Shown here piece by piece: positions 34,674 through 43,314 of a stretch of 64,000 nucleotides of DNA; position 1 is the stretch's first letter, and every line of letters starts with the position of its first letter. Position numbers and translations under genes: made by a program. Source of the DNA: an uncultured Bacteroidota bacterium (GTDB lineage Bacteria; Bacteroidota; Bacteroidia; Chitinophagales; Chitinophagaceae); the NCBI GenBank assembly GCA_946479615.1, contig CAMLGR010000004.1, positions 1 to 64,000 on the forward strand, in the 5' to 3' direction. The notes under the pieces were generated by a model, which was not told the origin of the DNA, made no database searches, and saw only the letters and a list, made by a program, of their open reading frames with translations.

Positions 34674-36299
34674 ATGAATATAGAATTCAACCGGAACGAG
34701 GATATCATGAAGCAATCGCTTAGTCTGATGCGCCAGAAGCTGGAAAAAATAATGGAAGGCGGCGGTAAAAAGGCGACCGAAAAACAACGGGAGAAAAAAA
34801 AGCTCACGCCCCGTGAACGGATTGCTTATCTCGTCGACAAGGATAAACCATTTATAGAAATCGGCGCTTTTGCCGGGTATGAAATGTACGAAGAACAAGG
34901 GGGTTGTCCTGCCGGTGGCACTGTAGCCGGCGTTGGTTATGTCAGCGGCAAGCAATGCGTTATCCTGGCGAATGATCAGACAGTAAAAGCAGGTGCCTGG
35001 TTCCCCATTACCGGGAAAAAGAATTTACGGTTGCAGGAGATCGCGATGGAAAATCATTTACCCGTTATTTACCTGGTTGATAGTGCCGGTGTATTTCTTC
35101 CATTGCAGGATGAGATATTTCCCGACAAGGAACATTTCGGAAGGATATTCCGCAATAATGCCCGCATGAGCGGGATGGGCATTACACAGATCGCTGCAGT
35201 GATGGGCGCCTGCGTTGCCGGTGGCGCTTACCTGCCCATCATGAGTGATGAGACATTGATGGTAGAGAATAACGGTTCCATCTTTTTAGCAGGCCCTTAT
35301 CTTGTCAAAGCTGCCATCGGGGAAGAAACAGACAATGAAACACTGGGCGGTGCAATTACCCATACGGAGATATCGGGTATTGCCGATTATAAATTCAAGA
35401 CCGAGCAGGAATGCATGGATCATATAAAAAAATTAATGTCGCTGCTGGGTAAAAAGGAAACGGCCGGGTTTGATCGGATAGCACCGGTGGCGCCTGCCAA
35501 AAACCCACAGGAGATCTATGGCACTTTTGCTGCGGATGGCAAACCGTATGATGTAGTGGATATCATTGAAAGAATGGTGGATGGATCGGAGTTTGAACAA
35601 TTCAAACAGGATTATGGCAAGACCATCGTTTGCGGGTATGGACGCATCGATGGTTGGGCCGTAGGTATTGTCGCCAACCAGCGCAAGATCGTCAAGAGCA
35701 GGAAGGGAGAAATGCAAATGGGTGGTGTTATATACAATGACAGCGCCGATAAAGCAGCGCGTTTTATATTGAACTGTAACCAGAAAAAAATACCGCTGGT
35801 ATTCTTACAGGATGTAACAGGTTTTATGGTGGGCAGCCGGAGCGAACATGCGGGAATCATCAAAGATGGCGCTAAACTGGTGAATGCAGTGGCTAATTCA
35901 GTAGTACCCAAGATCACGATCATCATAGGCAATTCCTATGGCGCGGGCAATTATGCCATGTGTGGCAAGGCCTATGATCCGCGTTTTATCTATGCATGGC
36001 CTTCAGCCAGGATCGCGGTGATGGGTGGCGACCAGGCAGCCAAAACATTATTACAGATACAGGTAGCAGGATTGAAGGCAAAAGGAAAAGAAATAACTCC
36101 GCAGGAGGAAGAACATTTGCTCAATGAGATCAAAGGACGGTATGAAAAACAAACCAGTCCTTATTATGCGGCGGCACGTTTATGGGTAGATGCGATCATC
36201 GATCCTGCCGACACCCGGAATATTATTGCAGAAGGGATTGCCGCCGCTAATCAAAATCCTTATACAGCCGATCTTAAGACAGGTGTGTTCCAGGTGTAA
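34674..36299 (+). CDS. Acyl-CoA carboxylase, carboxyltransferase (beta) subunit
   Basis: The 541-residue protein shows the biotin-dependent carboxyltransferase fold in two halves: GGTVAGVGYVSGKQCVILAND and MGACVAGGAYLP with its Gly-rich oxyanion region, then DVTGFMVGSRSEHAGI and GNSYGAGNYAMCGKAYDPRF in the second half. It moves carboxyl from carboxybiotin to an acyl-CoA. Length and sequence style are closest to methylcrotonyl-CoA carboxylase beta, with propionyl-CoA carboxylase the alternative. No biotin carboxylase or biotin carrier gene is adjacent, so partners must be elsewhere. Confidence 0.93.
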   Translation: MNIEFNRNEDIMKQSLSLMRQKLEKIMEGGGKKATEKQREKKKLTPRERIAYLVDKDKPFIEIGAFAGYEMYEEQGGCPAGGTVAGVGYVSGKQCVILANDQTVKAGAWFPITGKKNLRLQEIAMENHLPVIYLVDSAGVFLPLQDEIFPDKEHFGRIFRNNARMSGMGITQIAAVMGACVAGGAYLPIMSDETLMVENNGSIFLAGPYLVKAAIGEETDNETLGGAITHTEISGIADYKFKTEQECMDHIKKLMSLLGKKETAGFDRIAPVAPAKNPQEIYGTFAADGKPYDVVDIIERMVDGSEFEQFKQDYGKTIVCGYGRIDGWAVGIVANQRKIVKSRKGEMQMGGVIYNDSADKAARFILNCNQKKIPLVFLQDVTGFMVGSRSEHAGIIKDGAKLVNAVANSVVPKITIIIGNSYGAGNYAMCGKAYDPRFIYAWPSARIAVMGGDQAAKTLLQIQVAGLKAKGKEITPQEEEHLLNEIKGRYEKQTSPYYAAARLWVDAIIDPADTRNIIAEGIAAANQNPYTADLKTGVFQV

Positions 36300-36300
36300 G

Positions 36301-36420
36301 GGTTTAAACATTCAATGGTTTAAGAGTTTAAAGGTTGTACAGCCGGAAAACATTATTCCAAATATCTTTCTCCATTAACATTAAACCATCAAACTCTTAA
36401 CCTTTGAACCCTTAAACCAC
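36301..36420. repeat. Imperfect inverted repeat, family E
   Basis: The left part (GGTTTAAACATTCAATGGTT, TAAGAGTTTAAAGG) is echoed in reverse complement by AAACCATCAAACTCTTAACC and CCCTTAAACCAC on the right, with the blocks slightly out of register. It fills the gap between the carboxylase and rnhA, genes in the same direction. Confidence 0.55.
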
Positions 36421-36423
36421 TAC

Positions 36424-36885
36424 ATGCATACAAATATCACCATATACACAGACGGATCTTCGAGAGGCAATCCAGGCCGTGGTGGTTATGGCGTGATCCT
36501 GATGGCAGGAAATCTTCGGAAAGAATTATCACAGGGCTATCTGCGCACTACCAATAACCGGATGGAATTACGTGCCGTAATAGCCGGGCTGGAAGCATTG
36601 AAGAAAGATGGCATGACCATCACGATCTATTCCGATAGTCAATACGTGGTAAAAGCAGTAGAAGAAGGATGGCTGAAAAAATGGATCGCGACTGATTTCA
36701 AAGGCGGCAAAAAAAATAAAGATCTCTGGACAGCTTATTACGATCTCTCTAAAAAAAATACTATCCGTTTTAAATGGGTTCGTGGTCATGCGGATAATCC
36801 TTATAACAACCGTTGCGATGAACTGGCCACTGCTGCTGCCGATGGCGGGGATTTGCTGGTAGATGAAGGATATGCGGGAGAATAA
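36424..36885 (+). CDS. rnhA: Ribonuclease HI
   Basis: A 153-residue RNase HI with all catalytic residues: D10 (IYTDGSSRGNPG), E48 (NNRMELRAV), D71 (IYSDSQYV), H122 (VRGHADNPYN) and D132 (RCDELA). It degrades RNA in RNA-DNA hybrids. The basic WLKKWIATDFKGGKKNKDLW handle helix region is intact (in pieces near 83-102). Start ATG at 36424 gives the normal N-terminus. Confidence 0.97.
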   Translation: MHTNITIYTDGSSRGNPGRGGYGVILMAGNLRKELSQGYLRTTNNRMELRAVIAGLEALKKDGMTITIYSDSQYVVKAVEEGWLKKWIATDFKGGKKNKDLWTAYYDLSKKNTIRFKWVRGHADNPYNNRCDELATAAADGGDLLVDEGYAGE

Positions 36886-36955
36886 ATTATGAATTATGAA
36901 TGGAAGGTATAAAATTTCAGCATTCATACTCCTCTGTTCAATTTATAATTCATGC
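36884..36955. repeat. Inverted repeat, family D copy 1
   Basis: AATTATGAATTATGAATG (36885-36902) is mirrored by CATTCATA and AATTTATAATTCATG on the right arm (about 36920-36954). It overlaps the rnhA stop and covers the upstream alternative start of the next gene. A second copy is at 42404-42490. Confidence 0.6.
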
Positions 36956-36978
36956 CTCATCATTCAAATAGTACTATC

Positions 36979-37629
36979 ATGATTAAAAATGCGCTTTGCT
37001 CCTGGAGTGGCGGGAAAGACAGTTGTTTTGCCCTGATGAAAGCCATTGAACAGGGATATTCTCCCAACGTATTATTGAATGTATTGAATGAAGAAGGAAA
37101 GATCTCACGTTCGCATGGGATACCTGCTGCCATTCTTCAGCAACAGGCAGCGTATGCAGGATTGCCCATTCACCTGATCAGCAGTTCCTGGCAGGAATAT
37201 GAAACACATTTTACCAATGCCTTATCTGAACTGGCTGAAAAACATATGCTCTCCCATGCAGTCTTTGGTGATATCGATTTGCAGCCGCACCGCGACTGGG
37301 AAGAAAAAGTATGCATGAATGCCGGTCTTACCGCTGTTCTGCCCTTATGGCAACAGGACCGCAAAGTACTGGTAATGCAAATGCTGGAAGCAGGTATTGA
37401 AACCATGATCGTCAGTTGTAATATGGTCATGGGAGAACGTTTTATCGGGAAGATGATTACGCCTGCTTTGGTAGATGAACTCGAATCGTTGCATATAGAT
37501 GCCTGCGGGGAAAACGGCGAGTTTCATACGCTGGTATTGAATTGCCCGCTTTTTTCAAATCGCTTAAATATATCAGTGATAAAGAAAGTACAGCATGGCG
37601 AATATTGGTTTGGAATGCTGGAGAATTAA
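36979..37629 (+). CDS. Dph6-related ATP pyrophosphatase (diphthine-ammonia-ligase-like)
   Basis: Start at ATG 36979 (MIKNALCSWSGGKDS) is chosen because the earlier ATG at 36952 falls in a repeat arm. SGGKDS (residues 9-14) is the PP-loop that binds ATP. GENGEFHTLVLNCP near 178-191 is the C-terminal signature of the Dph6/MJ0570 family. Length is 216. Bacteria lack diphthamide, so the substrate is unknown; an amidation or thiolation via an adenylated intermediate is expected from the family. It sits alone, convergent with the DUF6580 gene. Confidence 0.9.
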   Translation: MIKNALCSWSGGKDSCFALMKAIEQGYSPNVLLNVLNEEGKISRSHGIPAAILQQQAAYAGLPIHLISSSWQEYETHFTNALSELAEKHMLSHAVFGDIDLQPHRDWEEKVCMNAGLTAVLPLWQQDRKVLVMQMLEAGIETMIVSCNMVMGERFIGKMITPALVDELESLHIDACGENGEFHTLVLNCPLFSNRLNISVIKKVQHGEYWFGMLEN

Positions 37630-37710
37630 GAAAAAGAGTTTTCTAATCCGGTTGTTGGTGAAAAGTATTATGCACGTAAGTTTTTGCCGATTGTAACACC
37701 AACGGCGTAA

Positions 37711-37756
37711 AATTCAAAAGGGTTTACTGCAATAGTAAACCCTTTTGAATTTTTAC
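37711..37756. terminator. Bidirectional terminator
   Basis: AATTCAAAAGGGTTTACT (37711-37728) and AGTAAACCCTTTTGAATT (37734-37751) form a perfect 18-base stem with a 5-base loop. A and T runs at both ends allow termination of both convergent genes. Confidence 0.9.
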
Positions 37757-37768
37757 TTTTGACTTCCC

Positions 37769-38371
37769 TTACATCTTCACCGTTTCAGTCTTCTGCGCAA
37801 ACGACATTTTATTCAGCAGGTAATAGCCACCAAATAAAATAAAGCTCCACAATACTTCTCCGAAGATGAAATTACCGGCGAATCCTTTGATCAGGCCGTA
37901 ATCGCGGTAATAAGCCAATGCATCACCATAGCAAAGCATCAGGCCGTTGAACGTAGCCGGGCGCTGGAAACCACCGCCGCCTAACCATACAAAGAAGTTG
38001 GAAACGATAAAGAATAAAACAGAACCCGAGATAGAGAACAGGAAAATATTTTTCAGGTTGATCTTTTTCATAAGGAAACCATACGTCGTCAGGATGGCAA
38101 AGGAAAGATACACGGCCCATTGGCCTTCATAAAATCCAGGTCTTTCCAGGTAGCCACCCTTAAATAAAAGCTGCATGGCGATATCAGAGAGCAGGAGCGA
38201 CAATATCGGCAAAGCCAGGGCCCATTTTTTATCTTTGATCACAGCACCACCGAACAATGCCATCGCCATTTGCGGAGCCAGTCCGGCCACATCATACGAT
38301 AACAATCTTGACAGCGCACTAACAATGATCAGAAGGATAAAAGCCAGTAAGGTCGATTTGGTAAATTTCAT
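37769..38371 (-). CDS. DUF6580-type integral membrane protein
   Basis: The 200-residue protein has about five to six hydrophobic segments (LLAFILLIIVSALSRLL, MAMALFGGAVI, ALALPILSLLLSDIAMQLL and later ones). The PQMAMALFGGAVIKDK and PILSLLLSDIAMQ motifs recall the DUF6580 putative transport proteins, which resemble substrate-binding units of ECF-type importers. It is probably co-transcribed with manA, whose stop lies 50 bases upstream. Substrate unknown. The family name is from memory, so confidence is moderate. Confidence 0.7.
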   Translation of the reverse strand: MKFTKSTLLAFILLIIVSALSRLLSYDVAGLAPQMAMALFGGAVIKDKKWALALPILSLLLSDIAMQLLFKGGYLERPGFYEGQWAVYLSFAILTTYGFLMKKINLKNIFLFSISGSVLFFIVSNFFVWLGGGGFQRPATFNGLMLCYGDALAYYRDYGLIKGFAGNFIFGEVLWSFILFGGYYLLNKMSFAQKTETVKM

Positions 38372-38421
38372 ATCAATGAGTTTCGTTGCAAAAATAAAAG
38401 AAATTGCTCCAATTATACAGC

Positions 38422-39630
38422 CTATTTTTCCGCACCCGGAACCGGTACAGAGGCCCTGAATACCAGTGCTTCCTTTGATGCTTCCAGTTCCACCGGCTGA
38501 CCCGGAAATACAATAGCTGAAGGACTGCCCTTTTGAAGGACAATACCGGGGCTTACCGTTACTTCTCCTTCTACCAGTAATAATATCTCGGCTGTGGATG
38601 GCGTGAAAGAAACCCGTCCACCGGCCCCTATTTTAAAAGAGCTCAATTCAAAATCAGGAGCCGGGGTTTTATAAACCGTACCATCCCCTGCCCTGCTCCC
38701 TTTTAATATAGCAGGATGCGTGGCTTCGCAATTGACATGTTTCAATAATTCCTTTACATCGATATGCTTGGTAGTTAATCCGCCCCTTAATACATTATCA
38801 GAGCTCGCCATGATCTCGATATTTTGTCCTTCGAGATACGCATGCGGTACACCTGCATCCTGGAAGATCGCTTCCCCGGTTTCCAGGTGAACCAGGTTAA
38901 AGAGATAAACAGAGAATAATCCCCTGTCAGTATCTCCATTCCTGGAGAAAGTCAGTGATCCCCTGGCGGCCCAGTAATCGGCAGAGGAAGGATGTAGTTT
39001 TTTTTCATGATATAAAGGAATGATTCTGTCAAGCAAAGGCTTTAATTGTGTATTCACCATTGCCTGCGGGATTTCCATTACATGACTGTAAAGACCTTTG
39101 TAACCCGATTTTTCGAATATGGGTAACAAAGAAGCCAGTTCGGGTACTTTCATAAGCGTGGCCCGCAGCTCATCTTCGGGTTTGAATCCATGAAGCAACC
39201 AGAAACTACCCATAGCAACCATGAGTTCCGGTTTATGATTATCATCTTTATAGTTACGGCTGGCCGAGGTAAGCGGAACACCGGCCTCATTCTCCTTTGC
39301 AAAATCATCCACCGCTGCTGCTTTGGATGGATGCACCTGTATCGACAGCATATCTTTTACATCCAGCGCTTTAAAAAGATAAGGGATATTGCCAAAACGG
39401 GTATTTACATAATCGCCGAGGGCAGCGGCTTTATGCTGGTTGATATAATCGGCCAATAAGAAGGTGTCACCTTGTAGTTCGATACGGCAGTCGGCCTGTG
39501 GGTGTACGCCCATCCAATACTCTGCAAACGGTCTTTTTTCTGAATTTGAAACGTGTAAAAGCGCAGGAATAAAAGAAAAACCTCCCCAATCATAGTGTTT
39601 TACTGTCCCCGATAATTTGGCTCCCGGCAT
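38422..39630 (-). CDS. manA: Mannose-6-phosphate isomerase, class I
   Basis: It interconverts mannose-6-phosphate and fructose-6-phosphate. Type I signatures are visible: YDWGG near 13-17, AEYWMGVHPQA (36-46), the metal site IQVHPSKAAA (96-105) with later HKPEL (132-136), and GVPHAYLEGQNIEIMASSDNVLRGGLT (in pieces, about 268-294), where the His and the Arg belong to the active site. Length 402 is normal. It is divergent from yraN with only 32 bases between the starts. Confidence 0.96.
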   Translation of the reverse strand: MPGAKLSGTVKHYDWGGFSFIPALLHVSNSEKRPFAEYWMGVHPQADCRIELQGDTFLLADYINQHKAAALGDYVNTRFGNIPYLFKALDVKDMLSIQVHPSKAAAVDDFAKENEAGVPLTSASRNYKDDNHKPELMVAMGSFWLLHGFKPEDELRATLMKVPELASLLPIFEKSGYKGLYSHVMEIPQAMVNTQLKPLLDRIIPLYHEKKLHPSSADYWAARGSLTFSRNGDTDRGLFSVYLFNLVHLETGEAIFQDAGVPHAYLEGQNIEIMASSDNVLRGGLTTKHIDVKELLKHVNCEATHPAILKGSRAGDGTVYKTPAPDFELSSFKIGAGGRVSFTPSTAEILLLVEGEVTVSPGIVLQKGSPSAIVFPGQPVELEASKEALVFRASVPVPGAEK

Positions 39631-39662
39631 AATCCGTAATTAATTTGACATAAAGATACTAT

Positions 39663-40019
39663 ATGGCTTCACATAATAAAGTCGGTCAACAGGGTGAATT
39701 ATTGGCCGATGCCTGGTTAAAACAACATGGATACGAGATCCTGCATCGCAACTGGCGGCATAAATATTTCGAGATCGATCTGTTGGCTGTTAAAGATAAA
39801 AAATTGCATATCGTGGAAGTAAAGACAAGGAACAAATCGGCTTATGGCTATCCTGAAGACAGCGTGACAAAGAAAAAATTCAGGAGCCTGAAACGTGCCG
39901 TAGATGAGTTTTTGTTCCTGAATCCTGTTTATCCCTGGATACAGTATGATATTCTTTCAATCACCCTGCATCATAATGGAGAACCGGAATATTTCCTGCT
40001 GGAAGATGTTTTTTTATAA
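39663..40019 (+). CDS. YraN-family (UPF0102) nuclease-fold protein
   Basis: The 118-residue protein shows G-x-x-GE-x-LA (GQQGELLADAWL, 8-19), NWRHKYFEIDLLA (D at 39) and IVEVKTRNKSAYG (E-x-K at 56-58), which is the RecB-like nuclease core conserved in the YraN family. The biological role of this widespread family is not settled; some members are linked to DNA processing. Its stop overlaps that of the convergent Cys-cluster gene by 6 bases. Confidence 0.94.
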   Translation: MASHNKVGQQGELLADAWLKQHGYEILHRNWRHKYFEIDLLAVKDKKLHIVEVKTRNKSAYGYPEDSVTKKKFRSLKRAVDEFLFLNPVYPWIQYDILSITLHHNGEPEYFLLEDVFL

Positions 40020-40529
40020 GGCAGATTTGGTTCGTTCGATCATTTTCTCGACGAGGCGATGTGTTGCGGGGCAATATTCAATATTCTGTTTATGCACATG
40101 CATATAATCAACCATGCGTTTGGGCAGGTGCGGAAACCCGGAACAGTCAGCCGGCCTGACAGCATAGATGCTGCATTTGTTATCTTTTAGATTCAGGAAC
40201 TGGCAAGGCTCTGTTTTATTCAGCCAATCGCCGGTATTTCTTTGTTTATATAACCATTTTGCCTTGAATTCGTCGGGTGTTTGATTCAGGTGAGCAGATA
40301 TTCTTTTGATATCGGCTGAATTAAAAGTGGGGGTCATTGTCTTGCAGCAATTCGCACAACTCAGGCAATCGACATCCTGCCAGACTTCCTTTTCCAGCTC
40401 TACCACCATCTTCTGTAATCCTCTCACAGGATTTTTTTCCAGCTTGGTGAGATAAGTACGGAAACTTCTTCTTGTCTGCTTTATTTTACGGCGAAAAGTA
40501 CGCAGGTTTACGGGAGCAATTTCTGTCAT
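40014..40529 (-). CDS. YkgJ-family cysteine-cluster protein
   Basis: The start at ATG 40529 (MTEIAPVNLRTFRRKIK) is preferred to one eight codons earlier. Metal-binding cysteines follow the family pattern: CLSCANCCKTMTP (C-x2-C-x2-CC), then EPCQFL, KCSIYAVRPADCSGFP and a final YCPATH. YkgJ-type proteins are thought to bind zinc or an iron-sulfur cluster; the function is unknown. The N-terminal 50 residues are basic and helical. Confidence 0.9.
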   Translation of the reverse strand: MTEIAPVNLRTFRRKIKQTRRSFRTYLTKLEKNPVRGLQKMVVELEKEVWQDVDCLSCANCCKTMTPTFNSADIKRISAHLNQTPDEFKAKWLYKQRNTGDWLNKTEPCQFLNLKDNKCSIYAVRPADCSGFPHLPKRMVDYMHVHKQNIEYCPATHRLVEKMIERTKSAL

Positions 40530-40550
40530 AGATCGAAGATAAGAGAAAGT

Positions 40551-40662
40551 CAAAATTCAAAAAGTAAAAATTCAAAATATGAGGCTGTTTTTTTTGCTTT
40601 CCTCACGTCGTAAAAAATACCGGGCTGATTTTGGCTTTTGACTTTTAAATTTTGCCTTTCAA
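40551..40662. repeat. Imperfect inverted repeat, family H
   Basis: AAAGTCAAAATTCAAAAAGT with AAAAATTCAAAATATGAGG on the left is mirrored by CCTCACGTCG, TTTTGGCTTTTGACTTTT and AAATTTTGCCTTT on the right. It lies in a divergent gap (YkgJ-like leftwards, lipoprotein rightwards), so it is not simply a terminator. Confidence 0.5.
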
Positions 40663-40667
40663 ATGAA

Positions 40668-40699
40668 TTTGTAATAAGTCCCCGCAATAACTATTTTTG
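40668..40699 (+). promoter_or_regulatory. Promoter of the lipoprotein gene at 40722
   Basis: TTTG (40668-40671), 20 bases, then TATTTTTG (40692-40699) matches the Bacteroidota consensus. The start codon follows 22 bases later. Confidence 0.65.
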
Positions 40700-40721
40700 T
40701 TTCCCATAAACCAATATAAAT

Positions 40722-41378
40722 ATGAGAATATTCCTGGTACTGGCTACAGCTCTTCTACTTACACGCACATTTTGCGCCTGTAAGTCCTCTGATACAGCAG
40801 CTACTTTCTGTGATACGGCTTGCCTGAAGGACACCCTGAAGTTCATCAAAGCAGAACATCCTTTGCATCCCCATGTTTATATCAGCGCCGCCAATTGCGT
40901 GGCCGATACACTGATGTGGAGTTATGAAAATATGGGTGTGAACCGCAAAGTAGGATTTGCCGACATCCTCGGCGGCAATATTCATATCAATAAAGATTAT
41001 ATCACCTGTTTTATCAAAGATACGATCTCTGCTACCCTGAAGTTCAATGACTGTTCTACCGGCAGGGGTTTCCTGTTGAAAGTACCATTCAGCCGGACAG
41101 AAAAAATGTCCTTGAAAAGCAGTGCGCTGAATTCTTTTGATCCGAAATTCGCCATTGCCGATGGTTATGTAGCGTATAGCGATCGCGGAAATATTTTTGC
41201 AGAAGAACTGGTTACCGGCAAAACAGCAATGATGACCTTTGGCACTAAGGTAGATATCGATTACGATGTTATTCACCAGACAGTCGATTCCGTCAGCGTA
41301 ACGCCAACGAAGATCTGGGCAAAAGTGAAATATGGCGACAAATGGGAAGTGAAAGAAAAAGATGTAGAGTTTAAATGA
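40722..41378 (+). CDS. Putative lipoprotein of unknown function
   Basis: A hydrophobic leader ends with FCAC (C18 or C20 as lipidated Cys), followed by KSSD. The 198-residue mature part has several Cys residues (FCDTACL, NCVAD, ITCF, NDCS) and strand-rich sequence ending in KEKDVEFK. No family is recognised. It is a single gene with its own promoter, and a family F repeat separates it from xerD. Confidence 0.7.
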   Translation: MRIFLVLATALLLTRTFCACKSSDTAATFCDTACLKDTLKFIKAEHPLHPHVYISAANCVADTLMWSYENMGVNRKVGFADILGGNIHINKDYITCFIKDTISATLKFNDCSTGRGFLLKVPFSRTEKMSLKSSALNSFDPKFAIADGYVAYSDRGNIFAEELVTGKTAMMTFGTKVDIDYDVIHQTVDSVSVTPTKIWAKVKYGDKWEVKEKDVEFK

Positions 41379-41476
41379 TTTGGATATTAGTGGATTGGGA
41401 AATTGGGTTGCCCGGGCACCGTTAAATACCGGCTTAAAAAAAATTCCAAATCCACTAATTCCCCAATTCCCCTGAT
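41379..41476. repeat. Imperfect inverted repeat, family F copy 2
   Basis: ATTAGTGGATTGGGAAATTG (41387-41406) shares complementary blocks with CCAAATCCACTAATTCCCCA and ATTCCCC on the right (about 41448-41474), but the two blocks (TTAGTGGAT and GGGAATTGGG) are in swapped order between the arms. That is unusual for a simple hairpin. Confidence 0.5.
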
Positions 41477-41481
41477 TCAAA

Positions 41482-42384
41482 ATGTGGGACGCTTATAAAA
41501 AAGGATTTAAAGCCTATCTCCAACTGGAGAAATCACTTTCTGAAAATTCAGTAGAAGCCTACCTGCGTGATATCGATAAGTTGACACAGTTCCTCCAGGA
41601 AGCCTCTCTTTTAAAAAATCCTGATGCGATTGAATTAAAGGACCTGCAGCAGTTCCTGAAATGGATCACCGAACTGGGTATGACTGCTTCTTCACAGGCA
41701 CGTATTATTTCCGGGATCAAATCATTTTACAAATATTGCCTGCTGGAAAATATTTCGCGTCTCGATCCAACAGCTTTACTCGAAGCGCCCAAACTCAAAC
41801 GTGCTCTCCCCGATGTATTGGGTTTCGAAGAGATCGAGGCGATCATCAACCAGGTCGATTTAAGCAAACCCGAAGGCGGTCGTAATAAAGCGATACTGGA
41901 AACCATGTATAGCTGCGGGCTGCGGGTAAGCGAAGTCGTGAACCTGAAATTATCGCAGCTATACCTAGATGCAGGTTTTATCCGTGTCCTGGGAAAAGGC
42001 GACAAGGAACGGCTGGTACCAATTGGCAGCAGCGCGATCAAGTATATTACTATTTATAAAAATAATATCCGCATACATACCCAACCAACGCCGGGCAACG
42101 AGGATATTGTCTTTTTGAATAACCGCGGCAGTAAATTATCCAGGGTGATGATCTTCCTGATCATTAAAGACCTGGTAAAAAAGGCAGGGATTAAAAAAAC
42201 TGTTTCGCCACATACGTTTCGTCATTCCTTTGCTACCCACCTGGTAGAAGGCGGCGCCGATCTCCGGGCCGTACAGGAAATGCTGGGCCATGAAAGTATT
42301 ACGACCACCGAAATTTATACCCACCTGGACAGGGAGTTTTTACGAAAGACATTGGAAAATTTTCATCCGGCGTTTCAGAAATGA
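41482..42384 (+). CDS. xerD: Tyrosine recombinase XerD
   Basis: A 300-residue recombinase with the full catalytic set: R148 (CGLRVSEVV), K172 (GKGDKERLVP), H244 and R247 (HTFRHSFATHL), H270 (MLGHESI) and Y279 (TTEIYTHL). Size and the two-domain plan match the chromosome-dimer-resolving XerC/D enzymes. It is unlike the island integrase at 6082, which has lost Arg I. No dif-like site was identified nearby. Confidence 0.95.
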   Translation: MWDAYKKGFKAYLQLEKSLSENSVEAYLRDIDKLTQFLQEASLLKNPDAIELKDLQQFLKWITELGMTASSQARIISGIKSFYKYCLLENISRLDPTALLEAPKLKRALPDVLGFEEIEAIINQVDLSKPEGGRNKAILETMYSCGLRVSEVVNLKLSQLYLDAGFIRVLGKGDKERLVPIGSSAIKYITIYKNNIRIHTQPTPGNEDIVFLNNRGSKLSRVMIFLIIKDLVKKAGIKKTVSPHTFRHSFATHLVEGGADLRAVQEMLGHESITTTEIYTHLDREFLRKTLENFHPAFQK

Positions 42385-42403
42385 ATGAGGAATGAGGAAT
42401 CAA

Positions 42404-42490
42404 AAATTATGAATTATGAATTCAGAGTTATGAATGGGTGTACTATGCTGGAAGATTCATTCTGCATTCATAATTCTTAATTCATAATTA
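42404..42490. repeat. Inverted repeat, family D copy 2, between convergent genes
   Basis: AATTATGAATTATGAATTC (42405-42423) and a later GTTATGAATG are mirrored by ATTCATTCTGCATTCATAAT and TTAATTCATAATT (42455-42489). It spans from the xerD stop to the stop of the gene at 42488. Confidence 0.65.
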
Positions 42491-43177
42491 TCTCTCTACT
42501 TCCATATATCCCACTGTCACAATAATATCATCCTGTTTGGCCAGTACCAGTTCAACCTGTTTTGCTGATTTTGGTTTCTTTCCCAGGCGAATGCTTTTTT
42601 GAAGGGGTTCAAATCCTGTCCCGGTTGCTATCAGCGTGATTTTTCTTTCTGTTCCTGTATACGTGATCTTAAAGTTGCCGCCTCTATCGGTAATGCCTGA
42701 ACTATTCGTTCCCATAATAGTTACAATAATTCCGGGAATGCCTTCCTCCTCACCATTCAATACACTCCCGCTGATCATATGTTCGGGCTTATTTTTTCCC
42801 GGATCATAACATACCACTTTACCACGCACAGGACCTCTCTCAATAACAGACGTACCTACTCTCACCTGGCCCTGTGCTGCTGCTTTGGTGCTGACAAGGA
42901 AAGCAGGTATCACTAACTGGAAAAAATAACGTACCCAGGGAATCCGTTTTACCGGAATGATCATATCACGTTCCAGTTGCTCATTCATCATCCGTCCGCA
43001 GACAGAACCGGTAGATGGTCTTTTGAAAAAAGCAATCACTTCGGCATCGCTCATCGATGTAAAATCAACTACGCGCGTCTGGCAGGAACCACAAAAACGC
43101 CCCTGCTCTACCGGTGTCATTTTATTCCAGTCTTCATGACAGGGTTCGGCGATAGATAATTGAATATTTTTTCCCAT
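42488..43177 (-). CDS. Membrane protein with Cys-rich N-terminus and CarboxypepD_reg domain
   Basis: Start at ATG 43177 (MGKNIQLSIAEPCHEDWNKM). Residues 13-60 follow a Bacteroidota pattern: CHEDWNKMTPVEQGRFCGSC (residues 13-32, Cys at 13, 29 and 32), then VVDFTSMSDAEVIAFF, probably a metal-binding cytosolic module. A membrane segment follows (WVRYFFQLVIPAFLVSTKAA, about 80-99). The C-terminal 90 residues are a carboxypeptidase-regulatory-like beta sandwich (ISGSVLNGEEEGIPGIIVTI). Role unknown. It resembles the extra-cytoplasmic domain arrangements of neighbouring vWA and anti-sigma proteins. Confidence 0.75.
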   Translation of the reverse strand: MGKNIQLSIAEPCHEDWNKMTPVEQGRFCGSCQTRVVDFTSMSDAEVIAFFKRPSTGSVCGRMMNEQLERDMIIPVKRIPWVRYFFQLVIPAFLVSTKAAAQGQVRVGTSVIERGPVRGKVVCYDPGKNKPEHMISGSVLNGEEEGIPGIIVTIMGTNSSGITDRGGNFKITYTGTERKITLIATGTGFEPLQKSIRLGKKPKSAKQVELVLAKQDDIIVTVGYMEVER

Positions 43178-43195
43178 ACATTTAGTTTTATCAGA

Positions 43196-43289
43196 TTTTT
43201 CACCACATAGGATCATAAAGGCATAGGTTTCACATAGGATTATCTATGTGTGAATTTTCTATGTTTCTATGATCCTATGTGGTGAAAAA
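43196..43289. repeat. Inverted repeat, family G
   Basis: TTTTTCACCACATAGGATCATA (43196-43217) and its exact reverse complement (43268-43289) form a 22-base stem. Inside, TTCACATAG and CTATGTGTGAA make a second, nearly perfect hairpin. A lone arm of the same family lies at about 34550-34600. This copy lies between two genes of the same direction. Confidence 0.8.
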
Positions 43290-43314
43290 AAAGTCATAAT
43301 CCTTTTATTTCCGG

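Noticed and set aside
40755..41480. 241-codon minus-strand frame over the lipoprotein gene
   Set aside because: It is antisense to a gene with a promoter and lipobox; its composition (Phe/Ile/His-rich) is typical of a shadow frame.
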